Positions 56,745 through 64,000 of a DNA stretch of 64,000 bases are shown one piece after another. The stretch comes from Verrucomicrobiota bacterium. GTDB lineage: Bacteria > Verrucomicrobiota > Verrucomicrobiia > Chthoniobacterales > Terrimicrobiaceae. Position 1 is the stretch's first letter; every line of letters begins with the position of its first letter. A program made the position numbers and the translations under genes. The stretch spans positions 1 through 64,000 of the forward strand of contig JAGWWS010000014.1 of NCBI GenBank assembly GCA_018970255.1, read 5' to 3'. The notes beneath the pieces were generated by a model that made no database searches, was not told the DNA's origin, and saw nothing but the letters and a program-made list of their open reading frames with translations.

Positions 56745-57184
56745 TCCCGCCCGGCCTCGACCTTCCCAAGACGGCGCAAATGCCGTTCCTCGCCGCTGAA
56801 CCGCGCCCCGACAAAAGTCGAAACCAAATCCCACGCGACCTCCGATCCCACCGTCCGCCCACCCATGCACAGGATGTTCATGTGGTCGTCCTCCACACCC
56901 TGTTTCGCGGAAAAATGGTCGTGGATCAGGCAGGCGCGCACGCCCCGCACCTGGTTCGCACAGACGGAGGCGCCAACGCCGCTGCCGCAAATCGCAATCC
57001 CGCGCTCGAGCTCCCCAGAAGCCACCGCCCGCGCCAGCGGAAAAACATAATCGGGATAATCGTCGCCGCTGTTCAGCTCGTTCGCCCCGAAGTCCCGCAC
57101 CTCATGCCCAGCAGCCCGCAACCGCGACACCAACTCCTGCTTCAGCGCAAATCCCCCATGGTCCGTTGCAATGCCGATTTTCAT
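56741..57184 (-). CDS. rpiB: Ribose-5-phosphate isomerase B
   Basis: A 147-residue RpiB of the pentose phosphate pathway. Motifs are KIGIATDHGGFALK at the N terminus, the catalytic cysteine loop AICGSGVGAS (Cys66) and DHMNILCMGGR. The start ATG 57184 overlaps the bioF stop (ATGA). It is the last gene in the pdxJ-bioF-rpiB series. Confidence 0.95.
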   Translation of the reverse strand: MKIGIATDHGGFALKQELVSRLRAAGHEVRDFGANELNSGDDYPDYVFPLARAVASGELERGIAICGSGVGASVCANQVRGVRACLIHDHFSAKQGVEDDHMNILCMGGRTVGSEVAWDLVSTFVGARFSGEERHLRRLGKVEAGRD

Positions 57185-58395
57185 GACTGCGATGCTGCCC
57201 CCCGAGCCCCCGGAAGTAAATCCGCCAGTTCGCCCAAAGCCACCCCGAGCGCATCGATGGCCTCCGCGGATTGCGTCGCTGTGAGGGTCACGCGCAGCCT
57301 CGCCGCCCCGCGCGCCACTGTCGGGTAGCGGATTGCAGGGACAAAAAATCCCGCCTCCAGCAAACGCGCCCCCGCCTCCACCGCCGCTGCTTCCGGACCC
57401 GCCAAAAGCGGAACAATCGCCGCCGCCGGTCGGGAAATGCCAAGAGTTTGGCAAAACCGCGCCACATTCGATTCCAACCTCCCCCGCAATCCATCCCCCT
57501 CCGCAGACCGAACGATTTCAACCGCCTTCCGCGCGGCAGCCGCCACCGGCGGCGGCGGAGCCGTGGAAAAAACAAAACTCCGCGCGCGGTTAACGAGAAA
57601 ATCACGGAGCACCGAACTGCCCGCGATGTAGGCGCCATGCGCCCCGAGCGCCTTTCCCAGTGTCCCCATCTGGATCTCGATCCGGTCCGCCACACCCGCA
57701 GCATCCGCCAAACCCCGACCACCGCGCCCGACCACCCCGACCGCATGCGCCTCGTCGAGGAACAGCCACGCGCCGTGGCGCTCCTTGATCTCCACAATCT
57801 CCCGCAACGGCGCCGCATCCCCGTCCATGCTGTAAATCGATTCCGCCACCACCAGCACCCTGCAGCCCGGCTTCGCCTTCGCCGCCCATCGCAGGTGGCT
57901 GTCGAGTTTCGCCGTGTCGTTGTGGGGAAAAACCCGGATCGCCGCACCCGAGAGCCGCGCCCCGTCCACGAGGCAGGCGTGCGAAAGTTTGTCGAGCACC
58001 ACCACATCATCCTTCCCGCACAAGGCAGCAATCGTCCCCACCGCCGCCGCATAACCGCTGCCGAAGCACAGCGCCGCCCCGGTTCCCTTGAAATCCGCAA
58101 TAGCCTCCTCAAGGTCCGAATGCCCCCGCAGCGTCCCGCAAACCAGCCGTGACGCCCCCGCCCCGAATCCCCCGCGCTCCCACTCCTCCATTGCCGCCTC
58201 CTTCAACGCCGGGTGGGCCGCCAGCCCGAGGTAATCATTCGAGGAAAAATTCGCCACGGCGCGGCCGTCCACCTCCACCCTCGGACCCTGCGGACCCCCG
58301 AGCGCCTTCAATTTCCTCAACAACCCCGCCGCCTCGATCCGCGAGAGTTCCTCGCGCAACGCCCCGTCCAGCGGCTTCGGCGAGCCCTCCGCCAT
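57181..58395 (-). CDS. bioF: 8-amino-7-oxononanoate synthase-like (alpha-oxoamine synthase)
   Basis: A 404-residue PLP enzyme of the alpha-oxoamine synthase family; BioF joins pimeloyl-ACP and alanine in biotin synthesis. Motifs are NFSSNDYLGLAAHP, FGAGASRLVCGT, YSMDGDAAPL, FLDEAHAVGVVG and the PLP-binding GTLGKALG (Lys248). The sister enzyme glycine C-acetyltransferase cannot be fully excluded; no other bio gene is near. The start is ATG 58395, one base after pdxJ's stop region, and its stop overlaps the rpiB start. Confidence 0.88.
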   Translation of the reverse strand: MAEGSPKPLDGALREELSRIEAAGLLRKLKALGGPQGPRVEVDGRAVANFSSNDYLGLAAHPALKEAAMEEWERGGFGAGASRLVCGTLRGHSDLEEAIADFKGTGAALCFGSGYAAAVGTIAALCGKDDVVVLDKLSHACLVDGARLSGAAIRVFPHNDTAKLDSHLRWAAKAKPGCRVLVVAESIYSMDGDAAPLREIVEIKERHGAWLFLDEAHAVGVVGRGGRGLADAAGVADRIEIQMGTLGKALGAHGAYIAGSSVLRDFLVNRARSFVFSTAPPPPVAAAARKAVEIVRSAEGDGLRGRLESNVARFCQTLGISRPAAAIVPLLAGPEAAAVEAGARLLEAGFFVPAIRYPTVARGAARLRVTLTATQSAEAIDALGVALGELADLLPGARGAASQS

Positions 58396-58396
58396 C

Positions 58397-59167
58397 TCAG
58401 CCCCTCGCCAAAATCGCGCACATCTCGCGCACCGCCTGCTCCATCCCCACCGCCACCGCCCTCGAAACAATCGAATGCCCGATGTTCAACTCCTCGAGCC
58501 CCGGCAGCGCCAAAACCGCCTGCGTGTTTTTGTAATTCAACCCATGCCCGGCATTCACCCGCAGCCCCAATGCCAACGCGCACTCCGCGCCCCCCATGAG
58601 TTTTTTGAGCTCCACCGCACGCGCCTCGGCGAAAGCATTCGCATACGCACCCGTGTGCAATTCCACAAACTCCGCCCCCGTTTCCGCCGCCGCCTCCAAC
58701 TGCCCTCCATCCGGGTCCACAAACAGGCTCACCCGCGCCCCCGCCCCCCGCAGCACCGCGACCACACGCTTGAGCGCCTCGAGTTGCCCCGCCACATCGA
58801 GCCCGCCTTCTGTCGTCACCTCCTGGCGGTTTTCTGGAACCAGGCACACATCCTCCGGGCGCACCCGCAACGCCACGCCCACGATGTCCTCCGAAATGCC
58901 CATCTCGAGGTTGAGCTTCACGCCGACCCGCTCCTTGAGTTCAAAAATGTCGCGGTCCTGGATGTGCCGCCGGTCCTCGCGCAAATGCGCCGTGATGCCG
59001 AGCGCGCCGCCGCGCACCGCCGCCAGAGCCGCTTCCACGGGGTCCGGTTCGGCATTGGGATGCCCCTGCATTTCGCGGTAGCGCGCCTGCCTCACGGTCG
59101 CCACATGGTCGATGTTCACTCCGAGTGTTGCCACGCGCCGCACTATCGAACCGCCCGCCCCGCCCAT
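58397..59167 (-). CDS. pdxJ: Pyridoxine 5'-phosphate synthase
   Basis: A protein of about 256 residues that makes pyridoxine phosphate in the DXP-dependent vitamin B6 pathway. Family stretches are [57 protein letters not shown] and [13 protein letters not shown]. The start is probably ATG 59167, although GTG codons nearer to LGVNIDH are possible. Position beside a PLP-dependent BioF is suggestive but may be coincidence. Confidence 0.95.
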   Translation of the reverse strand: MGGAGGSIVRRVATLGVNIDHVATVRQARYREMQGHPNAEPDPVEAALAAVRGGALGITAHLREDRRHIQDRDIFELKERVGVKLNLEMGISEDIVGVALRVRPEDVCLVPENRQEVTTEGGLDVAGQLEALKRVVAVLRGAGARVSLFVDPDGGQLEAAAETGAEFVELHTGAYANAFAEARAVELKKLMGGAECALALGLRVNAGHGLNYKNTQAVLALPGLEELNIGHSIVSRAVAVGMEQAVREMCAILARG

Positions 59168-59225
59168 CAAGCCGCACCTTTGCGCGGGCTTGAACCCCCG
59201 TCCCGCACGCGGCTATCCAATCCCC

Positions 59226-60758
59226 GTGCCCCTGCACCCGCTCGCCAAACGCTTTCCCGAAATCGCCATCCTCCTCGCGGCGGTGCTCCTGCGCGCCTGG
59301 CTCATCGAAATCAAACCCGCCCATTTCGACGAGGGCATCAACGGCTGGTTCGCCGACCAAATGCGCGAGACCGGCTACTACCGCTACGACCCCACAAACT
59401 ACCACGGCCCGCTCCATTTCTACGCGGTGTTCCTCTCGCAAACCCTCTTCGGCCGCTCGGAATGGGCGTTGCGCTTGCCCATCATCATCGTCTCGGTCCT
59501 CTGCGTCGCCGCGATGCTGCGCTTCCGCGAATTCTTCGGGCGCCCCGCCTCCCTCCTCGCCGCGCTTGCGATGGCGCTCTCGCCGGCATTCGTTTTCTAC
59601 GGCCGCTACTCGATCCACGAATCCTGGCAGGTCCTTTTTTCCATCCTGCTCCTCCAGGGCATCCTCGGGCTTTGGAAAACCGGGGAACGCCGCTTCCTCT
59701 TCACCACTTTCGCCGCCGTGGCAGGCATGGTGCTGACGAAGGAAACCTACATCATCCACATCGGCTCGCTCGCCATCGCCGCAGCCGTCCTCGCGCTTTG
59801 GCAAAAGGCCGCCCCGTCGCAGCCCGCCCAGCCGTGGGCGCGCCAACTCTGGACGCGCGACGATGCCATCCTCGGCGGGGGCATCGCCGCCATTGCCATC
59901 GTGTTCTTCTACTCCGGCACCTTCCTCGACTTCCGCCAACTCACCGGCATCTACGAAACATTTTTCACCTGGGTGAAAACCGGCACCGAATCCGGCGGGC
60001 ACGAGAAGAAGGCATACGACCTCATCGGCCCCCTCAATTACTATTGGATCCACCTCATGGCGCGCTACGAGTGGCCCGCGCTCGCCGGGTTCCTCGCGTG
60101 CCTGCGCTACGCGCTGCCCTCGCCCGCGCCCATCCGCCTCACCGCGATCTGGGGATGCGGCATCCTGCTCGCCTACTCGGTCATCCCCTACAAAACCCCC
60201 TGGTGCATCATCTCGATCCTCTGGCCGTTCTATCTCGCGCTCGGCACGCTTCTCGCCGAAGCCGCCGAACGCTTCCGCCGCCGCATCGCATGGCTCGCCG
60301 CCGCCCCGCTCCTCGCATTTTCGCTCTACGCCTCGGTGCGGCTGAACTTCTTCGTCTTCACCGATGACAGCGAACCCTATGTCTATGTCCAAACCTACGA
60401 AGACATCCGCGATTTCACCTCGCCGGTCCTCGAAGCCGCCCGCGCCGAACCGGCTGGCTTTGAAATGGAAGGCATCATCTCGCTCGACAGCTACTACCCG
60501 CTCCCATGGATGCTCGGCGACTTCACCCGCATCGGGTATTTCACCGAGGAAAACCCGCCCCAGCGCTGGCACGCCGACTTCATCGTGGTCGAAAGCGCCG
60601 ACTCCGCAGGGATCGAGAAAAATCTCTCCAAGCCGTATTTCAAAATCCCGTTCCGCCTGCGCAGCGGCCAGGAAGAGTGCACCGCCTACCTCTGCGCGGA
60701 ACGCTTCGGGAAAATCCTGGCCCGCGAACCCGAATTCCGCCCCGCCCCTGCACAATGA
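59226..60758 (+). CDS. TIGR03663-like membrane glycosyltransferase-type protein
   Basis: A protein of about 510 residues with about ten membrane helices and the N-terminal loop HFDEGINGWFADQMRETGYY, followed by YHGPLHFYAVFLSQTLFG, as in the TIGR03663 family related to dolichyl-phosphate-mannose-type (GT-C) glycosyltransferases. The acidic residues of the first loop fit a catalytic role. GTG 59226 (VPLHPLAKRF) is the most likely start, since the frame open further upstream overlaps pdxJ on the opposite strand. Its TGA overlaps the ATG of the next membrane gene. Confidence 0.82.
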   Translation: MPLHPLAKRFPEIAILLAAVLLRAWLIEIKPAHFDEGINGWFADQMRETGYYRYDPTNYHGPLHFYAVFLSQTLFGRSEWALRLPIIIVSVLCVAAMLRFREFFGRPASLLAALAMALSPAFVFYGRYSIHESWQVLFSILLLQGILGLWKTGERRFLFTTFAAVAGMVLTKETYIIHIGSLAIAAAVLALWQKAAPSQPAQPWARQLWTRDDAILGGGIAAIAIVFFYSGTFLDFRQLTGIYETFFTWVKTGTESGGHEKKAYDLIGPLNYYWIHLMARYEWPALAGFLACLRYALPSPAPIRLTAIWGCGILLAYSVIPYKTPWCIISILWPFYLALGTLLAEAAERFRRRIAWLAAAPLLAFSLYASVRLNFFVFTDDSEPYVYVQTYEDIRDFTSPVLEAARAEPAGFEMEGIISLDSYYPLPWMLGDFTRIGYFTEENPPQRWHADFIVVESADSAGIEKNLSKPYFKIPFRLRSGQEECTAYLCAERFGKILAREPEFRPAPAQ

Positions 60759-62422
60759 AATCCGCGCTGCTGGACAAAACCGCGGCCGCCCTCCTTGCCG
60801 CCGCCTGCGGCTCGGTGGTTTGCGGGATTATCCTCGCGTTCGCCTTCGAGGGTCTCGGTCCGCGCACCGCCGCGGCCTCGCTTGCAGCGGGCCTCGCATG
60901 CGGCACCGCCGCATTTCTCTCCGTCCGCGCAGGCCCCGCGCAAAAACCCAACGCCTGGGACATCCTCCTCCTCGCCATTTTCGCCATCGCCTCGCTGCGC
61001 GCGTTCCTCTGGGTGCTCTACACCGTCGGCGACGAATGGCGCGTCCTCTCGCCCTACAACCTCGGCGACATGTCGCTCCACATCCAATTCATCCGATACT
61101 TTGCGTCCGGCATCCCCTTCTGGCCCGAAAGCCCGATTTTGAGCGGAGCCCCGTTGAGCTACCCGCCGGGTGCGGATTTTTTCAACAGCCTGCTCCTGCT
61201 CTGCGGCGTTCCCCTGCGCGAGGGGCTTGTCTGGTGCGGGCTCGCGGGCGCCGGGCTCTCCGCATTCCTGCTTTGGCGCTGGGGCGGCGCATTCGCCATC
61301 GCGGCATTCCTGTTCAACGGCGGCATCGCCGGCTTCGCCATCCTGCGCTCGGGCGCCATCCAGGATTTCCAGTCCGAACTCGCCTGGAAAAACCTGTTTC
61401 TCACCATGCTCGTGCCCCAGCGCGGGTTGCTCTACGCACTGCCTTGCGGGCTCCTGCTCCTCCGCGCGTGGCGGGATGATTTTTTCGGCACGGGCTCCGG
61501 CGTCCCGCGCCCGCTCCAGTTCGCCCTCTACGCCACAATGCCCCTTTTCAATGTCCATGCATTCCTCTTCCTCAGCCTCGCCCTCGCCTCGATTTTCCTG
61601 GTGCAGCCCGCATCGCGGAAAACCCTCTTGGCATTCGTCGGCGCCGCCGTTCCCCCCGCCACGCTCTGCGTGTGGCTCGTCACCGGCGGGTTTGCCGCAT
61701 CCTCCGGCATGCGCTGGCTCCCGGGTTGGATGCAAGGAACCGGCGGCGCGATGTTCTGGATCATCAATTTCGGCGCCGCCCTTCCGCTCCTCGCCTTCCT
61801 ATTCTGGCGCGCCGCCCGCCACGGCGGCCCCTCCGCCCGCGCCTTCTGCCTGGTGTCGTTTGCCACCTTCGCGCCCTGCTTCCTCTTCGCCCTCGCCCCG
61901 TGGGAATGGGACAACACGAAACTCCTCCTCTGGGCATGGCTCGCCGCCGCGCCGTTCCTCTGGACCCTCGTCCTCGCGCCGATGCACAAAATCCCGCGGG
62001 GCATTTTTTGTTTCCTCCTCTTCTTCTCCGGTGCGGTCTCGCTGGTCGGAGGCCTCGACGGGCACCATGGCTACGGGCTCGCGAAACGCTCCGAACTCGC
62101 CGCCGCCGAAACCGCCCTCGCCGGCGTGCCGCCCGAAACCCGCATTGCCATCGCGCAGGATTACAACCACCCCGTCATCCTCCTCGGCCGCCCGGTCGTC
62201 TGCGGCTACGAAGGCCACCTCTGGAGCCACGGCCTCCCCTACCGCGAAAAAATGGGGCTCCTGAAAAACATCCTCGCCCTCGGCCCCGGCCACCAAGCCG
62301 ACGCCGCCAAAGCCGGGGCAGGCCTCATCTTCCTCCGCGGCACCCCGCCGCGAGTCATCAAGACGGAACCGCCCGCCAAAGCATCACCAGAATCGTTACC
62401 AGAATCAGCATTAGAACCATGA
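60755..62422 (+). CDS. Large multi-spanning membrane protein, possibly GT-C-like
   Basis: A 555-residue protein with about twelve hydrophobic helices. The first loop NLGDMSLHIQFIRYFASG and the segment SPILSGAPLSYPPGADFFNS recall membrane glycosyltransferases that use lipid-linked sugars, but I do not recognise a specific family. It is translationally coupled to the TIGR03663-like gene, so both may act on the same glycolipid or surface polymer. Its last 65 bases overlap the 3' end of a convergent small gene. Confidence 0.75.
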   Translation: MKSALLDKTAAALLAAACGSVVCGIILAFAFEGLGPRTAAASLAAGLACGTAAFLSVRAGPAQKPNAWDILLLAIFAIASLRAFLWVLYTVGDEWRVLSPYNLGDMSLHIQFIRYFASGIPFWPESPILSGAPLSYPPGADFFNSLLLLCGVPLREGLVWCGLAGAGLSAFLLWRWGGAFAIAAFLFNGGIAGFAILRSGAIQDFQSELAWKNLFLTMLVPQRGLLYALPCGLLLLRAWRDDFFGTGSGVPRPLQFALYATMPLFNVHAFLFLSLALASIFLVQPASRKTLLAFVGAAVPPATLCVWLVTGGFAASSGMRWLPGWMQGTGGAMFWIINFGAALPLLAFLFWRAARHGGPSARAFCLVSFATFAPCFLFALAPWEWDNTKLLLWAWLAAAPFLWTLVLAPMHKIPRGIFCFLLFFSGAVSLVGGLDGHHGYGLAKRSELAAAETALAGVPPETRIAIAQDYNHPVILLGRPVVCGYEGHLWSHGLPYREKMGLLKNILALGPGHQADAAKAGAGLIFLRGTPPRVIKTEPPAKASPESLPESALEP

Positions 62423-62702
62423 ATCGAACCTTCGCGGTGCTGAGTTCGCGGGCCGGAGTTTGTTTTCTGCGGCGCGTTGGCTGAGGGGGTCGCATCCCGC
62501 GCAGATTCACCGCCGGAGCGGCCACATTCCGCAGGAGATATTCCTTTTGATCCTTGGCGCGCTTTTGCTCGATCTGCTTCGGCAGGTTTTTCAACTGCCG
62601 CTTCAGCTCCGCCTCCTTTTTCAAAAGCTCGGCCCGCTCGCGCTCCAGACGGCGCTCCTCGGCGCTGACTTTGCTCGGTGGTGGAGTCCTCCTAGGCAGC
62701 AT
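62358..62702 (-). CDS. Small coiled-coil protein with C-terminal membrane anchor
   Basis: A 114-residue protein: a charged helix (about 13-54, rich in Glu/Arg/Lys) likely forming a coiled coil, a basic linker (PPQPTRRRKQTP) and one hydrophobic helix close to the C terminus (about 93-110), so it looks tail-anchored. No family was recognised. An AGGTAGGA ribosome site precedes ATG 62702. It lies three bases after a larger gene with the same design, suggesting joint function. Confidence 0.7.
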   Translation of the reverse strand: MLPRRTPPPSKVSAEERRLERERAELLKKEAELKRQLKNLPKQIEQKRAKDQKEYLLRNVAAPAVNLRGMRPPQPTRRRKQTPARELSTAKVRFMVLMLILVTILVMLWRAVPS

Positions 62703-62705
62703 TTC

Positions 62706-63326
62706 CTACCTCGAAGCCAGAGTGGCCCAAATCAAAACGAGCGCAAAAATCACACCCACGATCTGCAAGGGCAGCGTGAAGGCGAAACCGCTTTTCAGCC
62801 AATATCCAAAATTCTGTTCCTCGACCGGCCCGTAGTCGCCCGCGCCGGAGGCGGGAAGGGGCGAGAGTTCGGAGGTCGAATCCACGGAAATCTTCGCTTG
62901 GGCCCGGGTGTATTCGGACCGCGCATCATCCACCGCGCTCAGCGCCTTGCTCAATTCCCGCGGCATGTCCTGCGGCATCCAGGACCGCGCGTTGATCAAT
63001 TCAATCGTCTCGAGATGCTGGCTGAAGGACCCGTGAATCACCCGCATTTGCTCGGCGCGTTTTTGGGACTCCTCGATCTCGCGTTGCACCACCACCAGAG
63101 CACGCGTCAGTTTGTCCTGCATCTCCGCGCGGCCGGTTTCAAGCATCTCCTGCCGCTTTTTCAGCTCCTCCAGTCGCGCCTTCTCCCGCTCGATCTCCTC
63201 CTGCTTTTGCTTGAGGCTTTCCAGTTCCGCGCGCACCTGCTGGACCTTGTCGCCCAACTCGCCCCCCTCGTCGTTTTGGAGGTTCAGATAATTTTCGGAA
63301 TCCCTGCCGGATGGGTCGTAAGGCAT
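62706..63326 (-). CDS. Coiled-coil protein with C-terminal membrane anchor
   Basis: A 206-residue protein from ATG 63326 (MPYDPSGRDSEN). Residues about 22-105 form a long coiled coil with heptad-like Leu spacing (LESLKQKQEEIEREKARLEE). A second helical part (about 105-150) follows, and a single C-terminal transmembrane helix (about 183-202). No enzymatic motif is seen. Pairing with the tail-anchored neighbour suggests a membrane-bound scaffold (inference). It is divergent from the desaturase gene. Confidence 0.72.
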   Translation of the reverse strand: MPYDPSGRDSENYLNLQNDEGGELGDKVQQVRAELESLKQKQEEIEREKARLEELKKRQEMLETGRAEMQDKLTRALVVVQREIEESQKRAEQMRVIHGSFSQHLETIELINARSWMPQDMPRELSKALSAVDDARSEYTRAQAKISVDSTSELSPLPASGAGDYGPVEEQNFGYWLKSGFAFTLPLQIVGVIFALVLIWATLASR

Positions 63327-63343
63327 AACGCGAAGCTCACTAT

Positions 63344-63387
63344 CCAAGCCCGCCGCGCGCTTCCAGAAAAAACCAAGCCCGCCGCGC
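63344..63387. repeat. 15-base direct repeat upstream of two divergent genes
   Basis: CCAAGCCCGCCGCGC occurs at 63344-63358 and again at 63373-63387, a start-to-start distance of 29 bases, within the 134-base gap between the coiled-coil gene and the desaturase gene. It could be a regulator-binding pair or a small local duplication. Confidence 0.6.
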
Positions 63388-63460
63388 TTGCCTTCCCATC
63401 GGCATGCGGGATATTACCCCCTTGTCGTCCGCAAATTTCTTCGCACGTCATATCTCATTC

Positions 63461-64000
63461 ATGAAACAACTCCTCGCAAAAGTCCGCGTCACAAACAGCG
63501 TGTTCCTCATCGGCACTTTTCTCACCACCTGCACCGCGGTGCCCCTCTACATCTGGCACTACGGGGTGGACGCCTTCCAAATCGTGCTCTTCCTGTTCTT
63601 TTTGATCTCCACCGGCATGAGCATCACGCTCGGTTACCACCGCCTCTTCTCGCACCTCACTTTCCACGCGAGCCCGCTGGTGAAAATCTACACACTCCTC
63701 TTCGGAGCGGCCGCCTTCGAGGGCTCCGCGCTCGGTTGGTCCGCCGACCACCGCCGCCACCACAAGCATGTCGATCACGACGACGATCCCTACGACATCT
63801 CCCGCGGCCTCTTCCACGCCCACATCGGCTGGCTTCTCTTCCGCCGTTCACTCGATACCCCGCTCACCTGGGTCCGCGACCTTCAAAAAGACCGCCTCGC
63901 CTGGTTCCAGCACCAATACTACGTCCCCATCGCCATCTTCATGGGTTTCATTCTCCCCGCCGCCATCGGCTGGGCTTGGGGCGGACCTGTCAGCGCCCTC
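63461..64000 (+). CDS. Acyl-CoA/fatty-acid desaturase, 5' part only
   Basis: The frame starts at ATG 63461 and runs off the right edge after 180 codons. Two of the three histidine boxes of membrane di-iron desaturases are present: HRLFSH (60-65) and HRRHHKH (97-103), in the context GYHRLFSHLTFHASP and WSADHRRHHKHVDHDDDPYD. Membrane helices flank them. The enzyme would introduce a double bond, probably delta-9, into acyl chains to adjust membrane fluidity. The third box lies outside the window. Confidence 0.93.
   Translation, partial: MKQLLAKVRVTNSVFLIGTFLTTCTAVPLYIWHYGVDAFQIVLFLFFLISTGMSITLGYHRLFSHLTFHASPLVKIYTLLFGAAAFEGSALGWSADHRRHHKHVDHDDDPYDISRGLFHAHIGWLLFRRSLDTPLTWVRDLQKDRLAWFQHQYYVPIAIFMGFILPAAIGWAWGGPVSAL

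Noticed and set aside
59112-59225. A longer N terminus for the TIGR03663-like protein
   Set aside because: It would overlap pdxJ on the other strand and add a Pro/Arg-rich stretch not expected before the first membrane helix; GTG 59226 fits better.

Overview
The window looks like chromosomal core sequence of a high-GC, Gram-negative bacterium, most likely a member of the Verrucomicrobiota (inference). Signs of a Gram-negative envelope are two ExbB-ExbD-TonB-like sets, MreB/C/D with PBP2, a lipid A-type phosphoesterase, periplasmic efflux adaptors and a ResB/CcsA (system II) cytochrome c pathway. The clusters are short and translationally coupled, clear Shine-Dalgarno sites are rare even at tuf, and several starts are GTG or TTG. 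No phage, insertion sequence, CRISPR array or origin was seen. No gene-free stretch exceeds 300 bases; the largest are 13756-13981 and 16225-16448.

Left part, almost all on the minus strand. Positions 1-4218 hold two tandem secreted proteins with calcium-binding DxDGDG repeats. They lie downstream of an unusual gene that joins an ECF sigma factor to a long acidic C-terminal region with three copies of a 73-residue repeat. A short membrane-fusion-like adaptor, metH and two different exported GH13 glycosidases follow (4225-13755). Next is the unit tRNA-Thr, tuf, tRNA-Trp, secE, nusG (13982-16224) with a plausible sigma-70 promoter at 16360-16387.

Middle part. selO and an L,D-transpeptidase-like gene (plus) converge on lysS, an N-acetylmuramoyl-alanine amidase and murI (minus). 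An FHA protein and carA come next, then a Tat-exported aldo/keto reductase, cdsA, a stand-alone DUF2126 protein coupled to a second orphan adaptor, an FtsB/DivIC-like protein, and prfB with a programmed +1 frameshift at an internal UGA. ccsA/resB (minus) face a FAD oxidoreductase plus methyltransferase pair. The plus-strand run 36031-40787 encodes two exported unknowns, an ACT-domain protein, a dicarboxylate/amino acid symporter, coaX, a mutarotase and tRNA-Pro. The 3' end of a metallophosphoesterase gene lies antisense across that tRNA.

Right part. accBC (minus) diverges from tonB-exbB-exbD-def-cyclophilin (plus). rng, mrdA, mreD, mreC and mreB form a cell-shape cluster (minus). hisI diverges, with its start codon overlapping, from a second cassette made of a possible Roadblock/LC7-like protein, ExbB, ExbD, a TonB-like protein and a tiny zinc-ribbon membrane protein. 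rpiB, bioF and pdxJ, two multi-spanning membrane proteins (the first TIGR03663-like), two tail-anchored coiled-coil proteins and the start of a fatty-acid desaturase close the window.

Most of this is housekeeping. The least explained parts are the sigma-repeat fusion with its downstream repeat proteins, the five-gene second TonB cassette, the stand-alone DUF2126/adaptor pair, and the coiled-coil tail-anchored pair. Statements about family function rest on recognised motifs; no database search was run.
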